Positions 42,810 through 51,377 are shown, numbered from the stretch's first letter. The stretch: 64,000 nucleotides of DNA from Flavobacteriales bacterium (GCA_020635355.1 JACJZW010000002.1:186001-250000), one strand, 5' to 3'. Notes: generated by a model not told the origin, from the sequence alone. Translations and numbers: made by a program.

Positions 42810-45800
42810 TCATTCCTTAATAAATGCATGTTGATACCTTTCCAGGCCATTTTCCAAAATCAGCATATAAAACCCAGGCGGGAGTGCCCTGCAATCCACT
42901 TTTGTTGAATCAAGTGAACGCATAACCAACATTCCTTGAACACTGTAGATACTTAGTTCTGCATGGGGTATGCCGATGATATGGAGCTGTTCTTTAACCG
43001 GATTAGGATAAATCATCCATCCATCGGGAACTGGTAAGATGCTCACTTGGTCAAACGTTTTGGTTACAACACATTTCCGGTTCTCAAAATTGGTGGTGGT
43101 CAAGGTGATGGTATCGCCTTTCACCAACGGTGTGAGCAATTCAGATCGCCACGGAGCGGTAGTTGATGTGATGGGTTGATCGTTTACTTCCCACTCGTAC
43201 AACTGGAAATCGTGATATGCAGCTTCCAGTATGAGTGGTGGTGTATAGGTGAAATCGGTGCAAGCCGTTGGGATCAAATGAATCTGAGTCGTATCCCAAC
43301 GTGTGGTGCACACACCTGCGTTTCGGTTTTCGATGGTAACCATTCCAAAGGGGGTGTTGGATGGAATGGTGTAATTAACCGGTGTGCGGAATTCGACAGC
43401 ATCATGGCTGGTGGAAAGAATCGAAAAGGACGGATCTATGGTCCATCGAAATGAATCTGATTCGGGTTGAAGGTTGATGAGTTTAACTACCCGATCGTCT
43501 TCCGGTTCCAACACCAACGAATCAATGAGGTAGGTGCGTTGCACCCGATCTAAAACATTGAAATCCAGGGTGTCGGCAGGACAATTTTTTCCGGCACGAA
43601 GCCGTAACCGATGATTGCCATTGGTCAGGTTGGAGGCATCCAATAGATAGGGAGAATGCAATGTGTCAGCATCTAACATCCAGCTCGCCGGATAGGCATC
43701 TTTTTGAAGAATTAGGCCAGCATCACCTCGACATAAAGCATACTCATTGCCGGAAGAATCGAACAAGGAGCGATCTATTGTTCTCGGATAAAGAAAGGTG
43801 ATTACTCCAGAATCTCGTGCCGCACAGGGCCCAGCTGAGGTGGTTAAGTTGAGTTGAACAGAGGCATACGGATTTTGATTCGTAGGCAGGAGTTTCTTAA
43901 TCAACTTAAATTGAGGGATGTTGGCAAATGGCGTATAAAAGCTATCCCATTCCATGGCCGACAGATCCGGGCTGGACCACTGAAAATTGAAGTACGTCCA
44001 ATCAAACGAATCCGATATGCCCAAATGGCTGGTTGTAACCAGGCTGGAATCGGGACAAAGGGAAATGGACGACAAACCGGAATGGGGATTGGCCATCACG
44101 TCTACCTCGAATGAATCCGAAGCCGTGCAGTTTCCCTCTTGTATGGAATACTGAATGTTGAATGTTCGATGGTCTCTGGTGCATTGGACTCCCGGTTTTA
44201 ACTGGCCATTGGAGTCCACGTCGTGGCCCGATTGCCACCTGCCACCTTGCGCACCTGATACTTCCAGTGGGCGTAAATCCAGCGGTAAATCACCGCAGCA
44301 AATCACCGTGTCATTGGGCACAGCGATGGAGACAGCATCGGTAACCACCAACGTGTCGATGTATTCCCTCAGGCAATATCCGGCCGCCGTGGTAGTGAGT
44401 TTAAGTATTTGTTTGCCGATAAATCGTGAGGTAACGGTGTCTTTCGAAAGATATTCATACCTACCTGTCATCTGGGGCTGATAGGGTGGGGAAAAGGGTA
44501 GGTGGTTGGTATCCAAAATGGACCATAAATATCGAACACTACTCCCATAGGATTTTAGTAATTGGGCGTCAACTTCCATTTGGCCGCATCCCAGATCGGT
44601 GTATTTAATGGCTGCATCAACTCTGGGTTGCACGTTAATGGTGAAGGTTTTTTGAATGGTGGAAGGAATGGGACATGCATTATCCTGAACCTTTACCTGA
44701 AAATAGTTGAGCCCAAAATGTGCTGAATCCGGAACCCAACAAAACCGGCCTGTTTGGTGCAGGGCCGTGTCGCTCAATACCTCAAACGTGGCACCTTGAA
44801 TGCCCTGATCCCAGGTAATTTTGGTTGAATCCGGAGGAGGATTGGGCATGGGTGGTGGTGGGATTTTGATTTTGTCGTCCGTTGTAATGTCAAAGCATAT
44901 TGTGTCGCCCACACATACAGCATGTCCCGTGTATCCAGCCATAGTAGGCGGGTTATTTCCCGGACAAGCTTCCACCCGAAGAAAGGTGTTATAGTGTTTG
45001 GTAGACAACCAGACCGGTGAACCATTGGCGTCATGCGTCCACTCGGTTACTTGAACGGCGAGGACATATTCACCACTTAAAGTTGGCGTAGTGGTAACGG
45101 ATCCGCTTTTGCCATCGAAATAAAAGCCAATCGGGGGATAGGCATTCGGATTTACCCAACCCTTTCCGGTTGGATCATATAGATGTATAGGGACATTCAG
45201 AGAATAACCGGAGGCATAGGCCATCGGGTTGCCGTACTCATAAATTGGTTGAACAGATGAATATTGAATGGAATCCCGTTCTGTACCATCACGATGGTGG
45301 ACACTCCCATAGAGCGGTTGATTCAAACAGGTGCGGGTGACTAGTTCGTCCAGCCGGTTTGGGAGTTCATTGGTGATGCGGGCACACCGGTTATGTGCGG
45401 CGTAGGAATACAGGTATTGATTGGCACCACCATTCAAAACGGAATTGGAGAAGCAACAGGCTTTTATCTCAAACCGCAGGACACAGCAATTTTGTAAAGA
45501 TTGGAATTTAGATGCCGTGAGATCAACCACGGATCGGTAGGTGAATTCTTCAAAACCAATTCGGCTTCCTGTGGTATTGGTTGGCTTACAGGAAAGTGTG
45601 TCGCAGGGATCCGTGATTTTTCGAATGGAAACCAAGGTTTTGTCCAATTCCTCGAAGTTGGAGGAGGTGTCACATCCCACGCGGAGGTAGATAATGGATC
45701 CTCCGATGGTGCCTTTGGAGCAATCGCGATACAGTTTAGTGATCACTTCATACCGAAAGGAATCAAGTGACCGATAACTAATCTCCGCCCCAACCAGATG

Positions 45801-45872
45801 GTTGGCGGTAACCCGTTGGGCAAATCCTAAAATGAAGAAAGCCAACAGGAAGGCAAGGCTCCTGTTCTTCAT
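42810..45872 (-). CDS. Giant secreted T9SS protein 3 (tandem paralogue, first in order)
   Basis: A 1,020-residue protein. Signal peptide (LAFLLAFFILGFAQRVTA), then NHLVGAEISYRSLDSFRYEV and KLYRDC, the hallmark opening of a domain found in many large Bacteroidota surface proteins. It shares the NNPPTMAG, GDTICFDI, WDQGIQGATF, GRFCWVPD and DNACPIP blocks with the other two. A Pro-rich loop (IPPPPMPNPPPDS) lies inside, matched by a similar one in paralogue 2. Distal modules and a T9SS sorting domain (IYPNPVKEQLHIIG to GFYMLIL) follow. It is transcribed first, with no exact -7 element found in front. Surface role likely, ligand unknown. Confidence 0.85.
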   Translation of the reverse strand: MKNRSLAFLLAFFILGFAQRVTANHLVGAEISYRSLDSFRYEVITKLYRDCSKGTIGGSIIYLRVGCDTSSNFEELDKTLVSIRKITDPCDTLSCKPTNTTGSRIGFEEFTYRSVVDLTASKFQSLQNCCVLRFEIKACCFSNSVLNGGANQYLYSYAAHNRCARITNELPNRLDELVTRTCLNQPLYGSVHHRDGTERDSIQYSSVQPIYEYGNPMAYASGYSLNVPIHLYDPTGKGWVNPNAYPPIGFYFDGKSGSVTTTPTLSGEYVLAVQVTEWTHDANGSPVWLSTKHYNTFLRVEACPGNNPPTMAGYTGHAVCVGDTICFDITTDDKIKIPPPPMPNPPPDSTKITWDQGIQGATFEVLSDTALHQTGRFCWVPDSAHFGLNYFQVKVQDNACPIPSTIQKTFTINVQPRVDAAIKYTDLGCGQMEVDAQLLKSYGSSVRYLWSILDTNHLPFSPPYQPQMTGRYEYLSKDTVTSRFIGKQILKLTTTAAGYCLREYIDTLVVTDAVSIAVPNDTVICCGDLPLDLRPLEVSGAQGGRWQSGHDVDSNGQLKPGVQCTRDHRTFNIQYSIQEGNCTASDSFEVDVMANPHSGLSSISLCPDSSLVTTSHLGISDSFDWTYFNFQWSSPDLSAMEWDSFYTPFANIPQFKLIKKLLPTNQNPYASVQLNLTTSAGPCAARDSGVITFLYPRTIDRSLFDSSGNEYALCRGDAGLILQKDAYPASWMLDADTLHSPYLLDASNLTNGNHRLRLRAGKNCPADTLDFNVLDRVQRTYLIDSLVLEPEDDRVVKLINLQPESDSFRWTIDPSFSILSTSHDAVEFRTPVNYTIPSNTPFGMVTIENRNAGVCTTRWDTTQIHLIPTACTDFTYTPPLILEAAYHDFQLYEWEVNDQPITSTTAPWRSELLTPLVKGDTITLTTTNFENRKCVVTKTFDQVSILPVPDGWMIYPNPVKEQLHIIGIPHAELSIYSVQGMLVMRSLDSTKVDCRALPPGFYMLILENGLERYQHAFIKE

Positions 45873-46005
45873 GAGGTTGAATCACTAGGATAGACAAGAT
45901 AATCACAAAAGGTTGCACGAAAAAGGTAAGTAAGATGTCATTCCGGCATTTAAGTCACCAGATGAAGGATGTGATCTGAAGAAGGATGAATAACGGTGGA
46001 CCTGT

Positions 46006-46500
46006 CTACCGGTTAACTTTTCGTTTGAACAGGATGAAGCTTAACACGGCAAATTGAACGACATAAGTTAACAGCAAGGTAAGGAGAACCATGCCAAACA
46101 TATTTGGAGTGGAAGATGACGGAATGGGCTTTTTGCTTGCGGATAAAGGGGGGTAGATAGTCCATCCTTCATTGGAAGTGGCGCTAAATAGGAGATCAGT
46201 ATGGGTCCTTAGTGTCATTGAAAGGATTACGATGGCCAGGATTGAGCCAACAAAAACCACCGTATTTCGAATGAGCGATATCCGGCGGAATGCAATCAGG
46301 AAAAAGCAAACCCACTCGAACAGAAAAAGAGTTCCAATCAGAATGAGATGAAACGGATGAATGATAAAATACGTGTCGTGTAGGTTAGCCTGATACATTC
46401 CAGTTTCTGGATGTATAGAACCCGGCAACACAAAGAACATTCCACAGGCGAGCACGGCGCAAAGCATGAGAATACCGAAGTTTTTAACGAGTGGATGCAT
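46006..46500 (-). CDS. Small four-helix membrane protein with cytochrome-oxidase-like motifs
   Basis: The ATG at 46500 gives MHPLVKNFGILML, replacing a TTG upstream. The 164-residue protein has four hydrophobic helices. Between the first and second it reads LHDTYFIIHPFHLILIG, close to HDTYYVVAHFHYVL of cytochrome oxidase subunit I, where the two His bind hemes. Here only the second His lines up, with an extra His two residues earlier. Before the last helix it has GWTIYPPLS, another subunit I motif, but in subunit I that motif precedes HDTYF. It is probably a small diverged relative or convergent fragment. No oxidase gene is nearby. Confidence 0.6.
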   Translation of the reverse strand: MHPLVKNFGILMLCAVLACGMFFVLPGSIHPETGMYQANLHDTYFIIHPFHLILIGTLFLFEWVCFFLIAFRRISLIRNTVVFVGSILAIVILSMTLRTHTDLLFSATSNEGWTIYPPLSASKKPIPSSSTPNMFGMVLLTLLLTYVVQFAVLSFILFKRKVNR

Positions 46501-46619
46501 CGACCCTTCGAATGATGTTGGCAAAATATCACTTCAAATTGAAATGGTGGGGATGATCAGGAATGGCGTTGGGTAAATTATAGAAATCATTGGGAGAGTA
46601 TTGGTGGTGTGCGAGGTAG

Positions 46620-47000
46620 ATACTGGTTAACTTTCCTCGGGGTAGGGGAAAATGGATGTCCCTAGGAAAAATCGAGGACATCATCCGCAACGGTTGGTAA
46701 ATCAGTACGTCGTTGGGTACTTTTTATACGTTGGGAGAATACGACTGGTGATGTAGTGTTTAATCCGCTAACTTTCCTTGGGGTAGGGGAAAATCGGTGT
46801 CCCTACTGAAATTCAGTGAATTCATCAATAACGGTTGGCATTTAAATCCTGCGTTGGATCTTTTTTTCGCGTTTGGAGAATTTACTTGGTCATGTGGCAC
46901 ATTACCTGCTAACTTTCCTCGGGGTAAGGGAAAATGCGTCCCTACAAAAAAGCCTTGACTTCATCAATAACGCTTGGGAAATGAGTACGGCGTACGGTAT
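46620..47000. repeat. Repeat array C: three ~141-bp units, reversed relative to A and B
   Basis: TAACTTTCCTCGGGGTAGGG starts at about 46628, 46769 and 46910 (141-bp steps; the third reads GGGGTAAGGG), followed by GTCCCTA. Reverse-complemented, these are TAGGGAC...CCCCTACCCCGAGGAAAGTTA, the array A core. The linker holds TACGTTGGGAGAATACGAC and CGTTGGGTACTTTTT, matching the TTCTCCCAACGTA and AGTACCCAACG parts of array A. No conserved frame. Confidence 0.8.
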
Positions 47001-47128
47001 TTTCTCTTCGAAGGGAATGAGTCAATCAGTGGAAGTTTAATCTGCCCCAATCAACCGAGGGCTGGACACTTACTTGTTGGCTGACCGATCATCTGCCATC
47101 CAACATCAAACATCAAACATCCATCATC

Positions 47129-47497
47129 CTAAAGCGATACGCGAAGCGAACCACTCACATACTGTATGTGGCACGCATCTGCCGAAATGGAATAGACCTC
47201 ATCCACGCGAACAGAGTCGTCCAAAATGCCTTGAAACTGGAATTGTTCCTCTGCCTGATTGAGTGTCCTCACAAAGGCATCATCCAAAATCGGGTATTTG
47301 TTCTGAAAAGTTGTTACAAGCTTGAAGGTGTCTTGAGTAGATAACCGTATGGTGCGCCAGTTGTCCAATTCCCCACCGAGAATTTCCACGGCTATGGTTC
47401 GATATTCCTCCGTGCACAAGACTGGATCGTCCTGTGAACCACAGCCGGAAACACTTATCATTACTGCGATTAAGGCAATCAGCCGGAAGGCAGACAT
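47129..47497 (-). CDS. Small lipoprotein of unknown function
   Basis: The start at 47497 (MSAFRLIALIAVMISVSGC) gives a 122-residue lipoprotein with lipobox VSGC and acylated Cys19. The mature part is about 100 residues, with two further cysteines (VLCTEEY and DACHIQY) that could form a disulfide, and no recognised domain. It begins 1 base after the fumC stop and may be cotranscribed with it. No function inferred. Confidence 0.7.
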   Translation of the reverse strand: MSAFRLIALIAVMISVSGCGSQDDPVLCTEEYRTIAVEILGGELDNWRTIRLSTQDTFKLVTTFQNKYPILDDAFVRTLNQAEEQFQFQGILDDSVRVDEVYSISADACHIQYVSGSLRVSL

Positions 47498-47498
47498 G

Positions 47499-48899
47499 TT
47501 AATACACATCTACATCGCCCACCATATCCTCCGGACGCACCCACTGATCAAACTGCTCTTCGGTTACCAAACCCAATTCAAGGGCAGCCGCTCGTAAGGT
47601 AGTTCCTTCCGCATGCGCCTTTTTGGCAATTTTGGCCGCATTGTCGTACCCGATGTGGGTATTCAACGCGGTAACCAGCATCAATGAATTTTCCAGTTTG
47701 TTTTTGATCTCGGCATAGTTGGGTTCAATTCCCTGAACACAGTTATTGTTGAAGCTCAAACAGGCCTGCCCAAGGATTCGGGCTGATTGCAACAGGTTGG
47801 CAGCAATCATGGGCTTAAATACATTGAGTTCGAAATGACCGGTACTTCCACCAACGGTAACTGCCACGTCATTCCCCATGACCTGGGCACACACCATCGT
47901 GAGCGCTTCGCTCTGAGTAGGGTTTACCTTGCCTGGCATGATGCTGGAACCCGGTTCGTTGGATGGGATGATGATCTCCCCAATTCCACTTCGGGGGCCT
48001 GAAGCCAGCAATCGGATGTCATTTCCAATTTTCATCAAACTCACCGCTGATCGTTTCAGTGCTCCATGCAATTCAACCATGGCGTCATGTGCCGCCAGGG
48101 CTTCAAATTTATTGACTGCTGTTTTTAGGGGCAACGCCGTTTCGCGCGCAATGATTCGGGCTACCAACTCGGCGTATCCTTTTGGTGTGTTCAATCCGGT
48201 TCCAACCGCTGTTCCACCCAATGCCAATTCGGAAGCAGTGTCCATCGCTTTTTCAACCGCGTTGATGCTCAGTTGCAGTTGACGATGATAGCCGGAAAAT
48301 TCCTGACCCAAGGTCAGTGGAGTGGCGTCCATCAGATGTGTCCGACCAATTTTTACCACGTTCCTGAAATCACGGGCTTTCTTTTTAAATGTATCCTTCA
48401 GAACCTGTAATCCCGGAATCGCGAAATCCACCATTTGCTGGTATACGGCAATGGTCATAGCGGTTGGGAAGGTGTCATTGGACGATTGCGATTTATTGAC
48501 ATCATCATTCGGATGAAGAATCTTCTTCTCATCCATCAGCGAGCCACCGCTCAGTACGTGACCTCGGTTGGCAATCACCTCATTCACGTTCATATTGCTT
48601 TGGGTGCCGGAGCCGGTTTGCCAAATCACCAATGGGAATTCATCATCCAATTTTCCTTCAATGATTTCATCGCATACCTGCCCAATCAGGGCACATTTCT
48701 CATCACTAAGAACACCGAGTTCATTATTGGCCAGGGCGGCACATTTTTTCAATACACCAAATGCCCGGATAATTTCAATGGGCATGCGCTGATTGCCGAT
48801 TTTAAAGTTCTCAAGTGATCGTTGGGTTTGGGCTCCCCAATATCGGTTGGCGGGTACCTGAACCTCTCCAAGACTGTCTCGTTCTATGCGGTAACTCAT
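47499..48899 (-). CDS. fumC: Fumarate hydratase class II
   Basis: Interconverts fumarate and malate in the TCA cycle. The start at 48899 gives MSYRIERDSLGEVQVPANRYWGAQT, the family N-terminus; twelve upstream in-frame codons are leader. Motifs include SGTQSNMNVNEVIAN, KSQSSNDTFPTAM, GRTHLMDATPLTLGQEF, and the superfamily signature GSSIMPGKVNP. Length 466, normal. An exact -7 element lies 18 bases upstream. Confidence 0.96.
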   Translation of the reverse strand: MSYRIERDSLGEVQVPANRYWGAQTQRSLENFKIGNQRMPIEIIRAFGVLKKCAALANNELGVLSDEKCALIGQVCDEIIEGKLDDEFPLVIWQTGSGTQSNMNVNEVIANRGHVLSGGSLMDEKKILHPNDDVNKSQSSNDTFPTAMTIAVYQQMVDFAIPGLQVLKDTFKKKARDFRNVVKIGRTHLMDATPLTLGQEFSGYHRQLQLSINAVEKAMDTASELALGGTAVGTGLNTPKGYAELVARIIARETALPLKTAVNKFEALAAHDAMVELHGALKRSAVSLMKIGNDIRLLASGPRSGIGEIIIPSNEPGSSIMPGKVNPTQSEALTMVCAQVMGNDVAVTVGGSTGHFELNVFKPMIAANLLQSARILGQACLSFNNNCVQGIEPNYAEIKNKLENSLMLVTALNTHIGYDNAAKIAKKAHAEGTTLRAAALELGLVTEEQFDQWVRPEDMVGDVDVY

Positions 48900-48917
48900 G
48901 ATTCTGATTATCTGCCG

Positions 48918-48925
48918 CAAAGGTA
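48918..48925 (-). promoter_or_regulatory. Bacteroidota -7 element of fumC
   Basis: On the minus strand TACCTTTG matches TAnnTTTG, 18 bases before the ATG at 48899. No exact TTG at -33 was found. Confidence 0.55.
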
Positions 48926-49055
48926 ATACCTCCATCCTGTTTGCCGAAGTGTTTAGAATTCTGGATAATGGATTTGATGGTTTGTATAAGATATTGATTA
49001 TCAGTTGGGAGGTGCAAGGTGCAGCCCATATACTTGCGGGATAGACAAATAGGAC

Positions 49056-49631
49056 ATGAAATTACTAAAAGCCATCGCCCTCATTCTCTTCATCGCTTTT
49101 GGAGCCGGAGCCGTTCAAGCTCAGAGCCTCTCAAAGACGGAAAAAAAGAAGCTGAAAAAGGAGATAAAAGCCTACAAGAAAAATCCGGTTACCTACAAGC
49201 AAATGAAGGATCGGAATAAAAAGGATATTGAAGAACGCGATGAAACCATTGAAGCTTTGACCGCTCAATTGGATGCCGCGAATGAGAAGAACAAGGCACT
49301 CTCGGATTCACTTAATGCCCTCATGGGACGTTACACCGCTTTGATGGCCGATTATAAAAATATGGGTAACCCACCAAAAGGTACGGTTTACGCCGTTCAA
49401 ATTGGGTACTTCCAATTATTGGATCTTCAGGGCTTCAATGAAAAGGCTCGATTTATCAAGGCGGAAAACGTGGATGGCGCCAAGCGTTATGTCATTGGCT
49501 ACTTCAGCGATTTGAATAAGGCCGTTCAATTTGGTGAGGATGTAAAGGAGATCGGAATCAAGGATGCCTTTGTGTCTCAGTACATCGATGGAGAGCGCAA
49601 CATGGAGTTCGACGCGCTCAAGGTAAAATAG
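49056..49631 (+). CDS. Secreted coiled-coil protein with SPOR-like C-terminus
   Basis: A 191-residue protein: signal peptide (LKAIALILFIAFGAGAVQAQ), a Lys-rich helix (KTEKKKLKKEIKAYKKNP), a coiled coil (about 50-95, heptad-like DETIEALTAQLDAANEKNK), then an alpha/beta domain TVYAVQIGYFQLLDLQGF to KRYVIGYFSDLNKAVQF. The last part resembles a SPOR domain, which binds denuded peptidoglycan at division sites. Such Bacteroidota proteins are sometimes labelled ezrin-like. It lies just before the cytochrome maturation operon but has its own short gap. Confidence 0.78.
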   Translation: MKLLKAIALILFIAFGAGAVQAQSLSKTEKKKLKKEIKAYKKNPVTYKQMKDRNKKDIEERDETIEALTAQLDAANEKNKALSDSLNALMGRYTALMADYKNMGNPPKGTVYAVQIGYFQLLDLQGFNEKARFIKAENVDGAKRYVIGYFSDLNKAVQFGEDVKEIGIKDAFVSQYIDGERNMEFDALKVK

Positions 49632-49699
49632 CTCATTTTCAATCCGCTAGACGGTTCTAAAATAGTTCTCTCGGCACTTAGTGGCTGAGCTAAAACTAC

Positions 49700-49707
49700 T
49701 ATCTTTG
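49700..49707 (+). promoter_or_regulatory. Bacteroidota -7 element of the ccm operon
   Basis: TATCTTTG matches TAnnTTTG exactly and ends 9 bases before the ATG at 49717. This argues against the upstream GTG at 49681 as the start of CcmC, and for a very short leader. Confidence 0.5.
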
Positions 49708-49716
49708 CGCCTCGAA

Positions 49717-50772
49717 ATGGCGCTCGTCAGAAATTGGTGGAAAGGGTTGGGAGTGCTGCTTGTTCTGGGCAGTATAACCATTGGTTTGCTTACAAAAACC
49801 GGCCCCGGAGTTGCCGTTGTGTCCCCCGGAGTGGTGGATGCCTCATCAACCTTCTCCTTTACGCTTACCGGTTACAATACTGATTTTTATGGGGAAAGTG
49901 CCCCATCGGTTTGGCTCAAGTATAAGGACCGATTGTTTTGTGCCGATGCGGTATTGGTGGAAGACATCAAAACATTGCGGGTAAGCTTCCCGCCGTTTGA
50001 CCATCGGATTGATACCGTTTCGCGCATAGCAACATCCGTTCTTATCGAAGACGAAGTAAACGGCATGTTTCTGGGATTGGATGCCCTCCAACTCAATTTT
50101 AACGAGGTGGCGGTGGATACCACAACCGGTTGTTCCATCCGACCCGATAAACTGGAAGCCATCAAGTTTCAGTTCCCATTTCGCACCACGCTGTACGAAA
50201 CCATTCGGAACCTGAACTTCCACGTTCCCATGTGGTTTGCCATGATCGCCGTTTTATTCCTGTCATGGATCGCCAGTATTCGGAATTTGAATTCCGGAGA
50301 TCGAAAATGGGATCATCTGGCTTACGGTTTCGCCACTGCCGGTTTGCTGTTTGGCATCGCCGGGATTACTACCGGCGCCTTCTGGGCGCGGTTTACGTGG
50401 GGGACGTTCTGGACAGCCGACCCCAAACTCAACGGTGCCGCCATTGGTGTTCTGTTGTTTGTGGCGTATCAAATCCTTCGGTCGTCCATTGACGACGAAG
50501 ACAAGGTGGCTCGAATTTCATCCGTCTACAACGTATTGGCCTTTCCCATATTCATCGTACTCATCATCATCTTACCCGTCCTGGCGAAGTTTTCGCTGCA
50601 TCCGGGAAGTGGCGATAGCGTGGGATTCAAGCAATACGACTTAAATAATAATCTTCGAATGGTATTCTATCCGGCCGTTCTCGGCTGGGTGCTTGTTGCC
50701 ACCTGGGTGGGGCAGCTGATCTCCCGGGTGAAAGCCATCGAGGAAGAACAGGAAATGAATGCCCATGAGTAA
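49717..50772 (+). CDS. ccmC: Cytochrome c biogenesis protein CcmC/CcsA family
   Basis: Heme-handling membrane protein that loads heme on CcmE. About 351 residues, longer than proteobacterial CcmC because of a periplasmic insert of about 130 residues after the first helix (VVSPGVVDASSTFSFTLTGY onward); this is typical in Bacteroidota. The heme-binding WWD-like segment reads WGTFWTADPKLNGAA, with Ala where many CcmC proteins have Trp. Six membrane helices are seen. The next gene starts inside its last codons. No CcmA or CcmB gene is in the window. Confidence 0.88.
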   Translation: MALVRNWWKGLGVLLVLGSITIGLLTKTGPGVAVVSPGVVDASSTFSFTLTGYNTDFYGESAPSVWLKYKDRLFCADAVLVEDIKTLRVSFPPFDHRIDTVSRIATSVLIEDEVNGMFLGLDALQLNFNEVAVDTTTGCSIRPDKLEAIKFQFPFRTTLYETIRNLNFHVPMWFAMIAVLFLSWIASIRNLNSGDRKWDHLAYGFATAGLLFGIAGITTGAFWARFTWGTFWTADPKLNGAAIGVLLFVAYQILRSSIDDEDKVARISSVYNVLAFPIFIVLIIILPVLAKFSLHPGSGDSVGFKQYDLNNNLRMVFYPAVLGWVLVATWVGQLISRVKAIEEEQEMNAHE

Positions 50773-50989
50773 CTTGAAATCCATTCGAAAATGGCTGATG
50801 CTGGCCTTGTTGGCCGCTGGCACACACAGCGGAGCCTTCGCTGGAAACTTGCTCGACGATACCTTCTTTCGGGATGGTAAGTACTACGTGGTAGCCGGCA
50901 TTCTCATCATCATCTTCCTGGTTCTCTTCATCTTTTTAATCCGCCTGGACAGAAAGGTTACCAAACTGGAAAAGGAGCAGAAATCATGA
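50759..50989 (+). CDS. CcmD-like small membrane protein
   Basis: A 76-residue protein with an N-terminal hydrophobic segment that may be a signal peptide, a short periplasmic part (DDTFFRDGKYYVVAG), one strong helix (ILIIIFLVLFIFLIRL) and a charged coiled tail (DRKVTKLEKEQKS). Size, position between ccmC and ccmE, and topology match CcmD, which links CcmC and CcmE in heme transfer. Sequence identity alone is weak. Its 5' end overlaps ccmC by 14 bases and its stop overlaps ccmE by 4 bases. Confidence 0.7.
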   Translation: MPMSNLKSIRKWLMLALLAAGTHSGAFAGNLLDDTFFRDGKYYVVAGILIIIFLVLFIFLIRLDRKVTKLEKEQKS

Positions 50990-51372
50990 AACCAACCCAC
51001 ATCGTTATCCTCATCGTGATTGCCGTTGGAATCGGTATTGTGATGTCCACTTATACCGATGCCAGTACTACCGTAAACTTTCGGGAAGCATCGGAACAAC
51101 CGGAAAAAACACTCCACGTAAAAACCACCTTGCTCAAGGATCGGCCTATTACGTATGATCCCGTTACAGATCCTGAGAAATTCTCCTTCTTCGCTAAAGA
51201 TGAGGAAGGAAGTGTTCGGGAAGTGGTGGTATTTAAAGAAAAACCATTCGACTTTGAACGCGTGGAAGAAGTGGTTCTGGTGGGAAAGGTTGATGGGGAT
51301 ACCCGGTTTGTGGCATCGGATTTTCAAACCAAGTGCCCCAGCAAATACGAGAATGAAGTAGGCGATATCTGA
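50986..51372 (+). CDS. ccmE: Heme chaperone CcmE, CxxxY type
   Basis: Carries heme covalently from CcmC to CcmF. The 128-residue protein has one N-terminal helix (IVILIVIAVGIGIVMSTY) and a beta-rich OB-fold domain, FREASEQPEKTLHVKTTL to VVLVGKVDGD. The heme-attachment loop is TKCPSKYENE: Cys117 and Tyr121, the CxxxY form, not the HxxxY of classical CcmE. The CxxxY form is known from archaea and some anaerobic bacteria (system I variant). It overlaps the CcmD-like gene by 4 bases and sits 5 bases before ccmF. Confidence 0.88.
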   Translation: MKPTHIVILIVIAVGIGIVMSTYTDASTTVNFREASEQPEKTLHVKTTLLKDRPITYDPVTDPEKFSFFAKDEEGSVREVVVFKEKPFDFERVEEVVLVGKVDGDTRFVASDFQTKCPSKYENEVGDI

Positions 51373-51377
51373 ACACT

